From the NCBI GenBank assembly GCA_963576725.1, contig OY755242.1:58262480-58326479 (forward strand): DNA of 64,000 nt. Direction: 5' to 3'. Under the pieces are notes generated by a model that was not told the DNA's origin, did not search any database, and saw nothing but the letters and a program-made list of their open reading frames with translations. Positions within the stretch are counted from its first letter, which is position 1. The number at the start of each line of letters is the position of its first letter. Shown piece after piece: positions 30,738 through 42,209 of this stretch. The translations under genes and the position numbers were made by a program. Origin of the DNA: Azorinus chamasolen (lineage: Eukaryota > Mollusca > Bivalvia > Cardiida > Solecurtidae).

Positions 30738-32699
30738 AATCCTTTCAATGCGGTTGAAAAGTCACTAATGTCTTTTGCAAACAATGTTGAAACAGATGAA
30801 ATGGCTCCTAGAGGAGCTCTCTAATCAGGGTCTGCAGTGTTTGTCATGTTAGAGGAGCTCTCTACTCAGGGTCTGCAGTGTTTGTCATGTTAGAGGAGCT
30901 CTCTAATCAGGGTTTGCAGTGTTTGTCATGTTAGAGGAGCTCTCTAATCAGGGTCTGCAGTGTTTGTCATGTTAGAGGAGCTCTCTAATCAGGGTTTGCA
31001 GTGTTTGTCATGTTAGAGGAGCTCTCTACTCAGGGTCTGCAGTGTTTGTCATGTTAGAGGAGCTCTCTAATCAGGGTCTGCAGTGTTTGTCATGTTAGAG
31101 GAGCTCTCTACTCAGGGTATGCAGTGTTTGTCATGTTAGAGGAGCTCTCTAATCAGGGTCTGCAGTGTTTGTCATGTTAGAGGAGCTCTCTAATCAGGGT
31201 CTGCAGTGTTTGTCATGTTAGAGGAGCTCTCTACTCAGGGTCTGCAGTGTTTGCCATGTTAGAGGAGCTCTCTAATCAGGGTCTGCAGTGTTTGTCATGT
31301 TAGAGGAGCTCTCTACTCAGGGTCTGCAGTGTTTGTCATGTTAGAGGAGCTCTCTAATCAGGGTCTGCAGTGTTTGTCATGTTAGAGGAGCTCTCTACTC
31401 AGGGTCTGCAGTGTTTGTCATGTTAGAGGAGCTCTCTACTCAGGGTCTGCAGTGTTTGTCATGTTAGAGGAGCTCTCTACTCAGGGTCTGCAGTGTTTGT
31501 CATGTTAGAGGAGCTCTCTAATCAGGGTCTGCAGTGTTTGTCATGTTAGAGGAGCTCTCTAATCAGGGTATGCAGTGTTTGTCATGTTAGAGGAGCTCTC
31601 TAATCAGGGTCTGCAGTGTTTGTCATGTTAGAGGAGCTCTCTAATCAGGGTATGCAGTGTTTGTCATGTTAGAGGAGCCCTCTAATCAGGGTCTGCAGTG
31701 TTTGTCATGTTAGAGGAGCTCTCTACTCAGGGTCTGCAGTGTTTGTCATGTTAGAGGAGCTCTCTAATCAGGGTCTGCAGTGTTTGTCATGTTAGAGGAG
31801 CTCTCTAATCAGGGTCTGCAGTGTTTGTCATGTTAGAGGAGCTCTCTACTCAGGGTCTGCAGTGTTTGTCATGTTAGAGGAGCTCTCTAATCAGGGTCTG
31901 CAGTGTTTGTCATGTTAGAGGAGCTCTCTAATCAGGGTCTGCAGTGTTTGTCATGTTAGAGGAGCTCTCTACTCAGGGTCTGCAGTGTTTGTCATGTTAG
32001 AGGAGCTCTCTAATCAGGGTCTGCAGTGTTTGTCATGTTAGAGGAGCTCTCTACTCAGGGTCTGCAGTGTTTGTCATGTTAGAGGAGCTCTCTACTCAGG
32101 GTCTGCAGTGTTTGCCATGTTAGAGGAGCTCTCTAATCAGGGTCTGCAGTGTTTGTCATGTTAGAGGAGCTCTCTAATCAGGGTATGCAGTGTTTGTCAT
32201 GTTAGAGGAGCTCTCTAATCAGGGTCTGCAGTGTTTGTCATGTTAGAGGAGCTCTCTAATCAGGGTCTGCAGTGTTTGTCATGTTAGAGGAGCTCTCTAA
32301 TCAGGGTATGCAGTGTTTGTCATGTTAGAGGAGCTCTCTAATCAGGGTCTGCAGTGTTTGTCATGTTAGAGGAGCTCTCTAATCAGGGTCTGCAGTGTTT
32401 GTCATGTTAGAGGAGCTCTCTAATCAGGGTCTGCAGTGTTTGTCATGTTAGAGGAGCTCTCTAATCAGGGTATGCAGTGTTTGTCATGTTAGAGGAGCTC
32501 TCTAATCAGGGTCTGCAGTGTTTGTCATGTTAGAGGAGCTCTCTAATCAGGGTATGCAGTGTTTGTCATGTTAGAGGAGCCCTCTAATCAGGGTCTGCAG
32601 TGTTTGTCATGTTACACTTTTCTTTTAAAAGGTCACTGAATATTCACGGTAAACTTCACTTGAATAATTCAGGGGAAAGCTCAACGTGGAAAGGATTTA
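30738..32699. mobile_element. H-family MITE swollen by an internal 41-bp array
   Basis: Left end AATCCTTTCAATGCGG...GTCACTAATGTC and right end CATGTTACACTTTTCTTT...AACGTGGAAAGGATTTA match H. The core is replaced by about 44 tandem units. Confidence 0.7.
30808..32617 (+). repeat. 41-bp minisatellite, about 44 copies
   Basis: TTAGAGGAGCTCTCTAATCA then GGGTCTGCAGTGTTTGTCAT and G, period exactly 41. Variants: TAATCA/TACTCA, GTCTGC/GTATGC/GTTTGC, and rare GAGCCC (ending 31680 and 32582, 902 bp = 22 units apart) and TTGCCATG (31251 and 32112, 861 bp = 21 units apart). The five units before each GAGCCC share the same variant order. Confidence 0.95.
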
Positions 32700-33225
32700 C
32701 ATGATAAACAGGACTAGTGACATTTCTGCGATTCACCTGATGAGGACGTTGTTCAAAGTAATATTCCGAACAAATTTTCGTATTTATCAATCTTCTCCAA
32801 AACATGTACGAGACATCTTATACCCACACGTTGCTCTGTCTGTTGTCTGGTTTATCCCCAACTTTAACGTTTGCGATAAGTCTATCGCCATTGCACATAC
32901 ATACTTCAAAGTTGGCATGCATGTGCACCTTATGGAGGCGAGACTATTAGGGGTGACTTATTAAGGTCAAGGTCATACATCAATGTCAAATGTCATATCG
33001 GGGGCATAGTGTTTCACAAACACATTTCGTTATCATTAAATAATGCTTACAGTCCACTTTCCCATTTAGCATTCGGCTAATTTTACGGATCAAACTCCAA
33101 TTGACCTCGAATCGATTTCGGAACAACGCTATAGATATAAATAAAGTATTCAAAACAGTGGCTGACACGGAGAAATGAAACAAAACACGAAAGAAAACGT
33201 ATGCTTTGTAATAGTTGACTAACAT

Positions 33226-33568
33226 CAGAGGCGTAGCTAGCGATACGCACTTATGCACGTGCGTTACGAATATCAGTCTGAACGGTTATGGTCATAATGA
33301 AACAAAAATCGAAGGCTAAGGGGTAGACTTTGATAAATGTTCTGTCTTGTAATGTAAGCTTCATACTGGCACCTTTTGACGCCTCTGTAAAAGTCACCTT
33401 TTGAAACCATTGTGATAAATAGAGCATTTGCACCTATATATAAGCAAATGCTCTATTTATTACAATGATTTAAAAACTACACAATTCTAAATTTTCCTTG
33501 AGGAGCATGTCCCCGGATCCCTATAGCCACGGTGTGTAAATTACATTTGGATTCAGCTACGCTCCTTT
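33226..33568. mobile_element. possible hAT-type MITE
   Basis: CAGAGGCGTAGCTAGCG at the left and CAGCTACGCTCCTTTAC at the right are inverted (GCGTAGCT). An E-MITE core (33366-33502) sits inside. A clear 8-bp target duplication was not seen. Confidence 0.4.
33366..33502. mobile_element. E-family MITE, partial
   Basis: GGCACCTTTTGACGCCTCTG...GCAAATGCTCTATTTATTAC; both termini missing. Confidence 0.65.
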
Positions 33569-33569
33569 A

Positions 33570-34045
33570 CATTTGCATCGAAATGAGTACACACCTATAC
33601 ATAGAATTTAGCGACAGATTCCTGCGAATGACGGACGTGTTGCCGTTTTTCCCGGTACATGCTTACCATGATATTTAGCTGTAAGTTCAAATCGCATCGT
33701 TTCCGATCGGTGTCAGTTTGCGAAACTATGGACAGAATACATCTTTTAGTCTACAGCGCTAGAAAAATATCAAATATATGAACAATTGCAATTGTTTGAG
33801 ATCTTGTATATATGTGTGTGTTAATTTGATGCGTATTATCAAATTCGTTGCAGCGTTTTCTGTCAGTCCTTCGCAACAGATTTACCTTGTAGCGTTTGAC
33901 GTCCTTGTGAACATAATAGTCTCAGATCAGACGGCTGTCTTGTCAGGGTCTGTTCTGTTACTTGTTGAATGATACAGATATAATTCTACAATTTCTGTCA
34001 TTGCTAAAAATAATGTATTCATAAACCGTTATAAGCATTAATCTA
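33570..34045. other. intron, nothing recognised
   Basis: No clear repeat except a partial MITE core at about 33915-33965 (CAGATCAGACGGCTG). Confidence 0.5.
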
Positions 34046-34046
34046 A

Positions 34047-34154
34047 TTAACCCTTTTACCACCGAAGTCGCATAAATGCACCACGACAAATAGTGCAGTC
34101 CCAGATCAGACGCCGCCTTTTCAAGACGGCGTCTGATCAGGAACTTCACTTTTT
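34047..34154. mobile_element. G-family MITE, left part, interrupted
   Basis: TTAACCCTTTTACCACCGAA...GCGTCTGATCAGGAACTTCA then CTTTTT; resumes at 35491. Confidence 0.85.
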
Positions 34155-35490
34155 ATGCCCCCAAAGGCGGGCATATAGTAATCGCATTGTCCGTCTTTCC
34201 GTCTGTCGTCTGTCTGTCCGTCTGTCCGTCCGTCCGTCCGTCCGTCCGTCCGTCCGTCTGTCCGTCTGTCCTTCCATCCGTCCCAAATTCGTGTCCGGTC
34301 TGTAACTTCTTTATCTATCAATGGATTTCAATATAACTTGCCACAAATGTTCACCAGACAGAGACGATGTGTCGCGTTTAACTCCCTGGTCCATGGGTCA
34401 AATGTCAAGGTCACAGGGTACAATTACTTTGTCACAAATTTCGTGTCCGGTCTGTAACTTCTCCATCTATCAATGGATTTCAATATAACTTGGCACAAAT
34501 GTTCACCACACAAAGACAATGTGTCGCGTTCAACTCCCAGGTCCATAGGTCAAAGGTCAAGGTCACAGGGTACAATTACTTTGTCACAAATTTCGTGTCC
34601 GGCCTGTAACTTCTTTATCTATCAATGGATTTCAATATAACTTGCCACAAATGTTCACCACACAAAGACGATGTGTCGCGTTCAACTCCCAGGTCCATGG
34701 ATCAAAGGTCAAGGTCACAGGGTAAAATAACTTCGTAACAAATTTCGTGTCCGGTCTGTAACTTCTTTATATATCAATGGATTTCAATATAACTTGGCAC
34801 AAATGTTCACCACACAAAGACGATGTGTCGCTTTCAACTCCCAGGTCCATAGGTCAAAGGTCAAGGTCACAGGGTACAATTATTTTGTCACAAATTTCGT
34901 GTCCGGTGTGTAACTTCTTTATCTATCAATGGATTTCAATATAACTTGCCACAAATGTTCACCACACAAAGACGATGTGTCGCGTTCAACTCCCAGGTCC
35001 ATGGGTCAAAGGTCAAGGTCACAGGGTAAAATAACTTCGTAACAAATTTCGTGTCCGGTCTGTAACTTCTTTATCTATCAATGGATTTCAATATGATTTG
35101 GCACAAATGTTCACCAGACAGAGACGACGTGTCGCTTTCAACTCCCTGGTCCATGGGTCAAAGGTCAAGGTCACAGAATACAATTACTTTGTCACAAATT
35201 TCGTGTCCGGTCTGTAACATTTTTATCTATCAATGGATTTCAATATAACTTGGCACAGATGTTCACCAGACAAAGACGATGTGTCGTGTTCAGCTCCCTG
35301 GTCCATAGGTCAAAGGTCAAGGTCACAGGGTACAATTACTTGTTTATCTGTGAATGGATTTCAAAGGAACCTGGCACAAATGTTCACATACAAAGACGAT
35401 GTGTCAACTCCCTGGTCCATGGTTCAAATGTCAAGGTCACATGGTACAATTTTTGGGGGCATTTGTCACGTGACTGTGACATCTCTTGTT
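34155..35490 (+). mobile_element. tandem-repeat mobile element (plus), inserted in a G-family MITE
   Basis: Same ends as 3466-4992: TCCG-rich tract at 34190-34275, about seven to eight 152-bp units, and terminal CATCTCTTGTT. The flanks are the two halves of a G MITE (34047-34154 and 35491-35627). The filled site reads CACTTTTT|ATGCCC...CTTGTT|GTCTC; the intact copy at 63119 reads CACTTTTTGTCTC. No target duplication is therefore visible. Confidence 0.85.
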
Positions 35491-35627
35491 GTCTCAATCT
35501 CCATTTCTATACCTGTGCTTTATTCCTTTGAAATTTGCATTTATTTATCTCATTTCCTTATTTTACCGAATGATTTAACAAAAATCGGATTTGTTGACAA
35601 TTAGAAATTTGGCGCCGAAAGGGTTAA
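35491..35627. mobile_element. G-family MITE, right part, interrupted
   Basis: GTCTCAATCTCCATTTCTAT...TTTGGCGCCGAAAGGGTTAA completes the G copy begun at 34047. Confidence 0.85.
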
Positions 35628-35637
35628 TATTTTAAAA

Positions 35638-35844
35638 CAGTAAACTACCTCCAAACAGGAAGTCTAGTAGAGAAGAATTAAGATACTTTTAAGCAGGTTG
35701 GTGTTTAAATACAGGGTGAAAGTTGTGTGGAAAGCCCATAGACGAGCTTTCCGCACGACTTTCACCTTGCATTGAGATGCCACCTATCTTCAAGACCGAT
35801 ACGTATTTATACTGAAGTGAACATCCGGTTTAGAGGGTTTTATG
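35638..35844. mobile_element. A-family palindromic MITE
   Basis: CAGTAAACTACCTCC...GGTTTAGAGGGTTTTATG with the core CAGGGTGAAAGTTGTGTGGA and its complement. Confidence 0.75.
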
Positions 35845-35958
35845 TATCATTATTTCTTACATGAATATTCATTTAATAAGAGGTTAATGAATATAAAAGG
35901 TTGCTATCGTACATGGTTCCAGGTTTCAAATATTTCCCAGATTACCATACGTTTGAGT

Positions 35959-36157
35959 TTAACTCTTTGCACGCTAGCGGCGACACTGTGATTACCTATG
36001 CAAAAGTTTGGATCCAGAGTGCGGCGTCTCATCAGGATCCAAACTGTTTGTCATCTTGATCATATTTTTTGCAAAGAAATTAGGGAAAAGTTATTTTAAG
36101 AACTGAAGCAAACGACAATTGTTGCAGACGAAAAATTACGTAGCATGCAAAGAGTTT
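35959..36157. mobile_element. F-family MITE, full length
   Basis: TTTAACTCTTTGCACGCTAG...TAGCATGCAAAGAGTT are terminal inverted repeats around the GGATCCAGAGTGCGGCGTCT hairpin. Ends about 25 bp from exon g. Confidence 0.8.
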
Positions 36158-36183
36158 ATCTGACAAAAATGCTTTGTTTTTAG

Positions 36184-36425
36184 GTACTTTCCTGCCAGCT
36201 GCATTTTTACTTGCCACTTCAAGAGTAACTGAGAATCCTAGTCTGGCTCTAGGAATGCTCACTCTTGGCTTATCTGCGGCTGGTTTTGTAATGGGTGCAG
36301 TGTCATCATCAAATGCGTTAGACATCGCTTCTCAATACTCAGGGATTATTATGGGAATGGCAACCTCTATTTCGACTATAAGTGGAATCGTAGCGCCAAT
36401 TATTATAGGCGTAATAACGACAGAT
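36184..36425 (+). CDS. SLC17 transporter, exon g (TM9-TM11)
   Basis: 242 nt: two bases plus 80 codons. The acceptor is TTTGTTTTTAG and the donor GAT|GTAAGT. It encodes three hydrophobic segments: TFLPAAFLLATSR, LGMLTLGLSAAGFVMGAV and GIIMGMATSISTISGIVAPI. The loop ALDIASQYSGI between the last two matches the LDIAP.Y.GI motif of the family. The phase joins exon f through a glycine codon split G|GT. Confidence 0.95.
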
Positions 36426-36470
36426 GTAAGTATGTCTCTATACATTTTGTATTCACTTCATTTCTTGTCC

Positions 36471-36664
36471 ATTAACCTTTTCCCTGTTCTATGTTTTTTT
36501 TCAATTTTCAATACCTACTGAATATTTGGTAAAATCGTTATAACGAAATATAGAGGATGGAACATTGTAGCCGTTTTAGAAAGTAAAGAAACAGATCTTT
36601 CAAATTCCATTAGCAAACAGAGCAGACCCTGACCAGACGGCTCCTATAGGATCTGTTTGCAATT
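36471..36664. mobile_element. B-family MITE, right end deleted
   Basis: ATTAACCTTTTCCCTGTTCT...GACGGCTCCTATAGGATCTG. Confidence 0.75.
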
Positions 36665-36720
36665 CCTAATGATTGAACTACATGTTTTAACATCATAAGT
36701 AAGAAACTATATATATATAT

Positions 36721-37068
36721 ATTAACCATTTCCCCCGTGAATATCAAAATTGAAGAACAGTTTACCGTATGACTAATAATGGGTTGATTTTTTTTATAAT
36801 TACACACCAACAATGAAATCCTTGGCTGTGACAAGAAGCTTCAGAGTGATAACTGCATGAGCTGTCTGATCTGGGTCTACTCTGTTTGCAAAGATGACAA
36901 CAATCGTCTATAAATAATTAATTATTTAAGGACACAAACTAGGACAATGAATGTTTGTACCATGGCAGAATCAGATAAATATCATTTCAACAGCAAACGG
37001 AGTAGACCATGTACGGTCTACTCTGTTAGCAACTGTGTGAACATATGTCTATAAGGTAAAGGATTACA
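36721..37068. mobile_element. two degenerate I-type MITE remnants
   Basis: ATTAACCATTTCCCCCGTGA...GGTCTACTCTGTTTGC, and AGCAAACGGAGTAGACC...AGGTAAAGGATTA. Confidence 0.5.
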
Positions 37069-37335
37069 TTTATGATTTTTATTAATTATCAAGTTTCTCT
37101 ACAGCACAATTTAATTGCCTTTATATTAAATTAAAAAACAAAATGTCAATATTGTGCAGTTCGCAACAGATTTGCAACGCCGCTTTGTGGAATGCCAGAC
37201 AGTCCATATCTAGTTAACATTTTCCCTCATGTAAACGTGTTTTCTCCTATAGGAGCCGTCTGATCAGGATCTGCTCTGTTTGCTAATGGAATTTGATCCA
37301 CACACATAACAAGTTAACCATTTTACTTTCATACA

Positions 37336-37440
37336 GAATACAGAATACAGAATACAGAATATTTTATTAGGCATAAAATGTACATACATTCATAGCCTTA
37401 CTCATAAACTGTTAATAGCAAACACATGAAAACAATTTGG
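37336..37440 (-). mobile_element. retroposon 3' end with (CAGAATA)n tail, minus orientation
   Basis: Four ACAGAAT repeats next to ATTTTATTAGGCATAAAATG, the reverse of an AATAAAAT-(ATTCTGT)n end. The 5' limit is unknown. Confidence 0.4.
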
Positions 37441-37618
37441 AGGAAGAGGATTTTTTCGTAGGAGAACTAAATTGTCGTTTAGACATCTTTACATTTGTTT
37501 GTTATGGTGGTAATGCCAGCCATAAGTATATCATTTAATATTAAACAACTGACTTATTATACACTGTTTGTATATTCGTATAGTATACTTGGTTTACCTA
37601 CCATCTATCAGCCATACT

Positions 37619-37851
37619 TTAACCCTTTCTCTATTCTATGTCTACCTCAAATTTGAATACCTACTGGATATTCATGGTCACAATAGTTATAATGAAATAT
37701 GGATGTAGAACAAATTTAAGAAACATACCTTTCAAATTCTATTAGCGAGCAGAGAGAACCTGGTCAGACGGCTCCTATAGGAGCTGTCTGATCTGGGTCT
37801 ACTCTTTTTGCAATTACGTGAAAACTGCGTTCATATGAGGGAAAGGGTTAA
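37619..37851. mobile_element. B-family MITE, full length
   Basis: TTAACCCTTTCTCTATTCTA...ATATGAGGGAAAGGGTTAA with TTAA at both ends. Confidence 0.85.
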
Positions 37852-37859
37852 TTTAATCT

Positions 37860-38430
37860 TAAATTCACCTGTATTTCCTACAAGACTCTATCGAGTTCTC
37901 GGATCACTTAACCCATCAATTCGCATGGAAATGTCATGGTTGTCTATTGACTGACCAAGTCAATATATGGTGGATATATTATAAGGAAAACGTGCTATCG
38001 CTCCCGTAGAAAACAGTAACAACTCCATGTAGTGTTAAATTGAGTTACGACAGTGTTCCACGGAAGAGGTAAGCGACACTTCAATTTCACACCCATTCAG
38101 TATCAAATTAAGATTTCAAGTATGTCCGCCCATAATGTAATATGTCTTGTGAAAATCACCACAAGTTAACAAAAATAGCGAACTTTGTCCGATCATCAAG
38201 AAAAAGGCTGCATCCATAATTTTGTTGTGATCGCCTGTTAAACACGTAACTTCTTTCTGTGTGCATTGAATGTAAACTGGCTTATTTAAAAATATTTATT
38301 GCCAGGAGATTTTACTTTTCACATCAATCATTGTGGATATATTATGTGTGAAATCCGGCACATTGTTGTAGTGGTGCTGGTTGGTGGGTATCATCATGCT
38401 AGCATGTACACATGTGTATGGATAAGTATA
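37860..38430. other. intron, nothing recognised
   Basis: Unique sequence before the GTAGG-rich tract. Confidence 0.5.
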
Positions 38431-38439
38431 TTGGTAAGT

Positions 38440-38825
38440 ATGTACAGGGTTGATGCTGGGCAGGTTAACTAGTGGATGGACATGCAGGTAAGTAGGTATG
38501 TGGGTAGGCAGGTAAGTAGGCTGGTAGAAAGGTAGGTAAGGGCAGGTAGGTGGTCAGGTAGGTAGGTAGGTATGAAGTTAGGGTAGGGTAGGTAGGTTTG
38601 AGTGAGGGTGCCGGAAGGCGTGTAGATGGTTTTGGGGCGGACGGGTCAACAGGTGCATTGAAAAGTGAGTCGGTAGGTGGGTATTGAGTGGATGAGCGGG
38701 CAGACGTTAATTGGATGATCGGGTGTTAGGTAGGTTCGCATGTAGGAACGTAGAACGGATGGGTATGTATATGGGTGATTAGGTAATAGAAATGAGTTGG
38801 CGAGTAGGTTGTCAAGTAGGCAGTT
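38440..38825 (+). repeat. degenerate GTAGG/TAGGTGGG-rich tract
   Basis: Imperfect repeats such as GGTAGGTAGGTAGGTATG, strongly purine-rich on this strand, adjoining the 3' end of the LINE. Confidence 0.8.
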
Positions 38826-38833
38826 TTGAACGG

Positions 38834-40692
38834 CTATCTTATATGCAACTTATTTGCGAAATATACATATTTGGCGACTCTGTTTATGATATTACTGGAC
38901 GTAGACGTCATTATGCTGATAAACTTATTTATGTTCGGCCACGAGCAGTATTGTTTTGGTAGAAATCGTCCACGTATTTCTCTATATTTTGGACATACCA
39001 GAAGAAAATGATATTCATTTTCGACTGTCCTCATGTCGCAGTTCGGACATAGACGGTGTTTTCTATCAATATTAGAGTATCTTCCTGTCTCTACTGTTTG
39101 CTTATGTGAAGATACCCTGAATCGGGTTAACGTTATTGTAAACTTTTTATCTGATATACATGAGAGGTATTTCTCTGGTTCGAATTGGTGTTTGAATAAA
39201 CTGTATGTTGACAATCTAGGTGAATTATTGATTTGTGCGTACCATGTCTGTTTGTATATGTCTAATAACCTTTGTTTTATGACAGGAAATTCATACATGA
39301 CATTCCATTGGTTATTCCAGATATCTGCAAGTCCTATTTTTTCAAGTGTATCTTTAATTTGAGCAGCCCAATTCATACCATTGTACTTATTGCCGTTTAC
39401 AGCATCTTCGGCGAGCATTTTGTAGGTATTGATCATAAGTGTATTGTTAGATTGTATTAGTTTTATCCAATATTGGAACATTATTATCTGCCTGGCAATT
39501 CTCATTGGATATCTACCCGTTTCTCCATATGGTGTGTCCAGGTTCGTGGATCGTTTTACTGATAATATTTTTCTTAAAAACTTACAGTGTATTAGCTCAA
39601 TGTCTTTTGATTCATGATTTCCCCAAACTGCTGCGTTATAGTTTAGGATAGAGCCTACTAAGCTATCAAATAATTGAACTTTATTTTTAAATGACAATTC
39701 TAGTTGATTGAATGCAACAAATAAGTTATGAAGAGCAAATTTAGCGTGTTGTGCAATTCTCTTTTGAGTTCTGCACCAAGAACCATTTTTATATAAATGT
39801 GTACCTAGATATTTGAAGGAAGTGACAATTTCTAGGGGTTTGTTATATAATATGAAGTTGTTGGACTTGGTTCGTCCCTTTTCAAAAATTAGTATTTTCG
39901 TTTTGTCTGTGTTTATCTTTAATCCCCATTCATTACAATATCCTTCTAGATCATTCAGCATTTTTTGCAGAGCCTCGGCTGTTTCAGCGCATAGCACACA
40001 ATCATCAGCAAATAATATTAGACATATATGCATATCTTCGACAGTGAATACACCTTCTATATTATGGTTAATATTTTGAAGAACATCATTCACAAAGAAT
40101 AAGAAAAGTAAACTCGAGCTCGGGTCTCACCTCTGTATTTTTGTGGATCGTCTACATTTCCACCTTTAAATATAGGAACTATGACACCTTTTCCCCACTG
40201 TTCTGGGTATTCTCCATCTTCAAAAATTCTGTTATACAATTTATGTAAAAAGGGTGCAATGGTTTGGTATGAGCATTTGATTATTTCGGCTGGTATGTTA
40301 TCTGTTCCGTTACTTTTATTGTTTTTCTGTGAGTTAACTGCTTGCATTATTTCTGACATTGTTATTTCAGCATCTAAGAATTCGTTATTGATTGTCAGGT
40401 TAATGTTTGTATCATGGTGCCTGCTTTCTTCACCATACAGGTTTTTGAAATGTTCATATAATTGTTCTTTGCTCAGGTTATTGCTTTCAGGAGTTTTCTT
40501 TTTATACTGCTGTTTGATTTTTTCCCAGAATTGTTTTGGGTTTCGTTTTGCTATGGCTTGCATGTTTTTTGCCTCTGTGTTTTTATATTTTCTTTTTTCT
40601 TGACGTTTTCTATGGTTGTATTGTTGTTTAGCATCTAAGAAGTCCTGTTTATTTTCATCTGATTTGTTTTTCAGATATCTATTTCTTGCCAT
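38834..40692 (-). pseudogene. LINE reverse transcriptase with internal deletion
   Basis: From 40692 the frame carries a basic linker, then TDNIPAEIIK and GVIVPIFKGG, ending DDPQKYRG, the start of the RT fingers. At about 40120-40131 the sequence jumps and shifts frame, resuming as DPSSSLLFLFFVNDVLQN, which is RT motif 4 (normally RQGDPLSPLLF). The catalytic LILFADDCVL follows at about 40010, then thumb and a CPNCDMRTVENEYHFLLVC terminus. The segment holding RT motifs 1-3, including the first palm aspartate, is missing. Confidence 0.88.
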
Positions 40693-40695
40693 GCT

Positions 40696-41817
40696 TTATT
40701 GTTTCCTTGCTTCTATACATACATTATTAAACCATGGTTGCTTTATTTTGTTTGGTTTGGACGATTTATATTTGTTTTTATTTTTATTGAACACTTTGGT
40801 TGCGTTTGTATGTAGAATGTTGACAAGGTTTTCTACAGATTCATCAATAGTTTTTGATCGTGTTTCAAGCATGGTGGTCATTTCTCTAAATTCATTGTCA
40901 TGGTTTTGTAGCAGTTCAAGATATTCTTGGGACTTTTTCTCATTCCATTTAATGCTATCATTATTGTCTTTTTTTGTTTGTGTTTGTGTTATTGTTTTTG
41001 TTATTATTGCAATGTGTAGTGGATTGTGGTCTGAAAATTCATTTGGTGGGTTGATACCAAACTGTTGTACATATTTGAAATTTTCGTGTTGTAACAGTAG
41101 ATAGTCTACTGTGCTCGATCCATTGTGTGAGTGGAAAGTGAAATCTCCATTTAGATCGGCATCGAGTCTGCCATTGCTAATCAGAAACGACGTATTCATG
41201 CACATATCAAGAAGTCGTTTACCATGCGCATCTAATTTTGTGTCAGTGTTTGTTCTTTTAATTATGTCATTGTCTATATCAGCATCAATTGGTTCATTAT
41301 CTAAGTACTTATCATGTTCTATGTAATCTATATTATTTGCTGTCCTTGCATTCAGATCACCTAGCACGAATATTTTACCAGCTGCTTTATAATGTTCTAT
41401 ATCAGATTCAATGCGCTCGAAAAAATCAAAATCGCCTTGATTCAGCACCGTCGAGCCTGCTGGTAGAATATACGTGTTACAAATATATACATTGTCTTCA
41501 AAGTCAAACAGGCTTCTGTCTAATTTGATCCACATAATACCATGTTGATTTGTTTCTATGATTGTCAATTTATCGTTCAGATTTTGTTTGTAGTATACAG
41601 ATAAACCACCACTGTATCTTCCTCTATTTGTATTTTCCGATTTGTTTCCTTTCAGATGACTACTTGAGTACCCATTTATTTCTAAATTTATTGCTGTATT
41701 GTCGGATAACCATGTTTCTTGTAATAATATGATATCGTATTGTTGTATGATGTCTAAAAAATGTTGTTCACAAAGTTTTCTACTTAGTCCATTGATGTTC
41801 CAGGATATTATTTTCAA
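40696..41817 (-). pseudogene. LINE endonuclease domain (ORF2 5' part)
   Basis: The frame opens MKIISWNINGL, with ILLQETWLSD (catalytic Glu), LGDLNARTAN and a C-terminal FSDHNPLHIAI (the SDH motif), i.e. an exonuclease/endonuclease/phosphatase fold of about 230 residues that nicks target DNA. It continues into the linker before RT and ends at a TAA. The downstream RT frame is in the same register one codon later, so a single nonsense mutation separates them. Residues needed for catalysis appear intact in this part. Confidence 0.88.
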
Positions 41818-41835
41818 ACGTTCTCCCTGACAGTT

Positions 41836-42205
41836 CTATTTTTGCTTTTCGGTCATGTAAATTGGGGGGTCTACAACTTTACCGTCACTATAGATCTTGT
41901 GGAGTTTCCCGTCTACGAAAAGTTTGAAGCCCTGTTGTCTGGTACTGCGTCTCTTTGTTTTCATGACTTCGATGATGTCGTTGAATGCCCGTCTAGCGTG
42001 TCTTGTAGTTTGCGGTCTTTGTATGCCTAGTCCAAGTTTTTGTGTTTCCATATTTGCCTTTATGTTGTCTTGGAACGATTTCTGTCTAAGTCTTTCTCTG
42101 TCTTTGTAGCTATGAAATTTAGCGATCATGGCCCTATGGATTTCATGGTCGTTGGCTGATACGCGTCGGAAAAGTCTACGTAAATCATATCGGAAACAAT
42201 ATGAG
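41836..42205 (-). pseudogene. LINE ORF1 C-terminal fragment
   Basis: The minus-strand frame reads YDLRRLFRRVSANDHEIHRA then MIAKFHSYKDRERLRQKS and continues to a stop near 41836. The A(M)IAKFHSYKDRE..R stretch resembles the L1-type ORF1 C-terminal RNA-binding domain, found in several LINE clades. The N-terminal part is absent and there is probably a small deletion before MIAKF. It lies just upstream of the endonuclease ORF in the same orientation. Confidence 0.7.
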
Positions 42206-42209
42206 GCCG

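Noticed and set aside
30808..32617. CRISPR-like regular repeats (41 bp), likewise the 53-bp and 29-bp arrays
   Set aside because: Units are contiguous with no unique spacers, and the genome is animal; these are minisatellites.
40181..41104. Plus-strand frames opposite the LINE (140 and 162 codons)
   Set aside because: Antisense shadows of a well-supported minus-strand endonuclease-RT frame.
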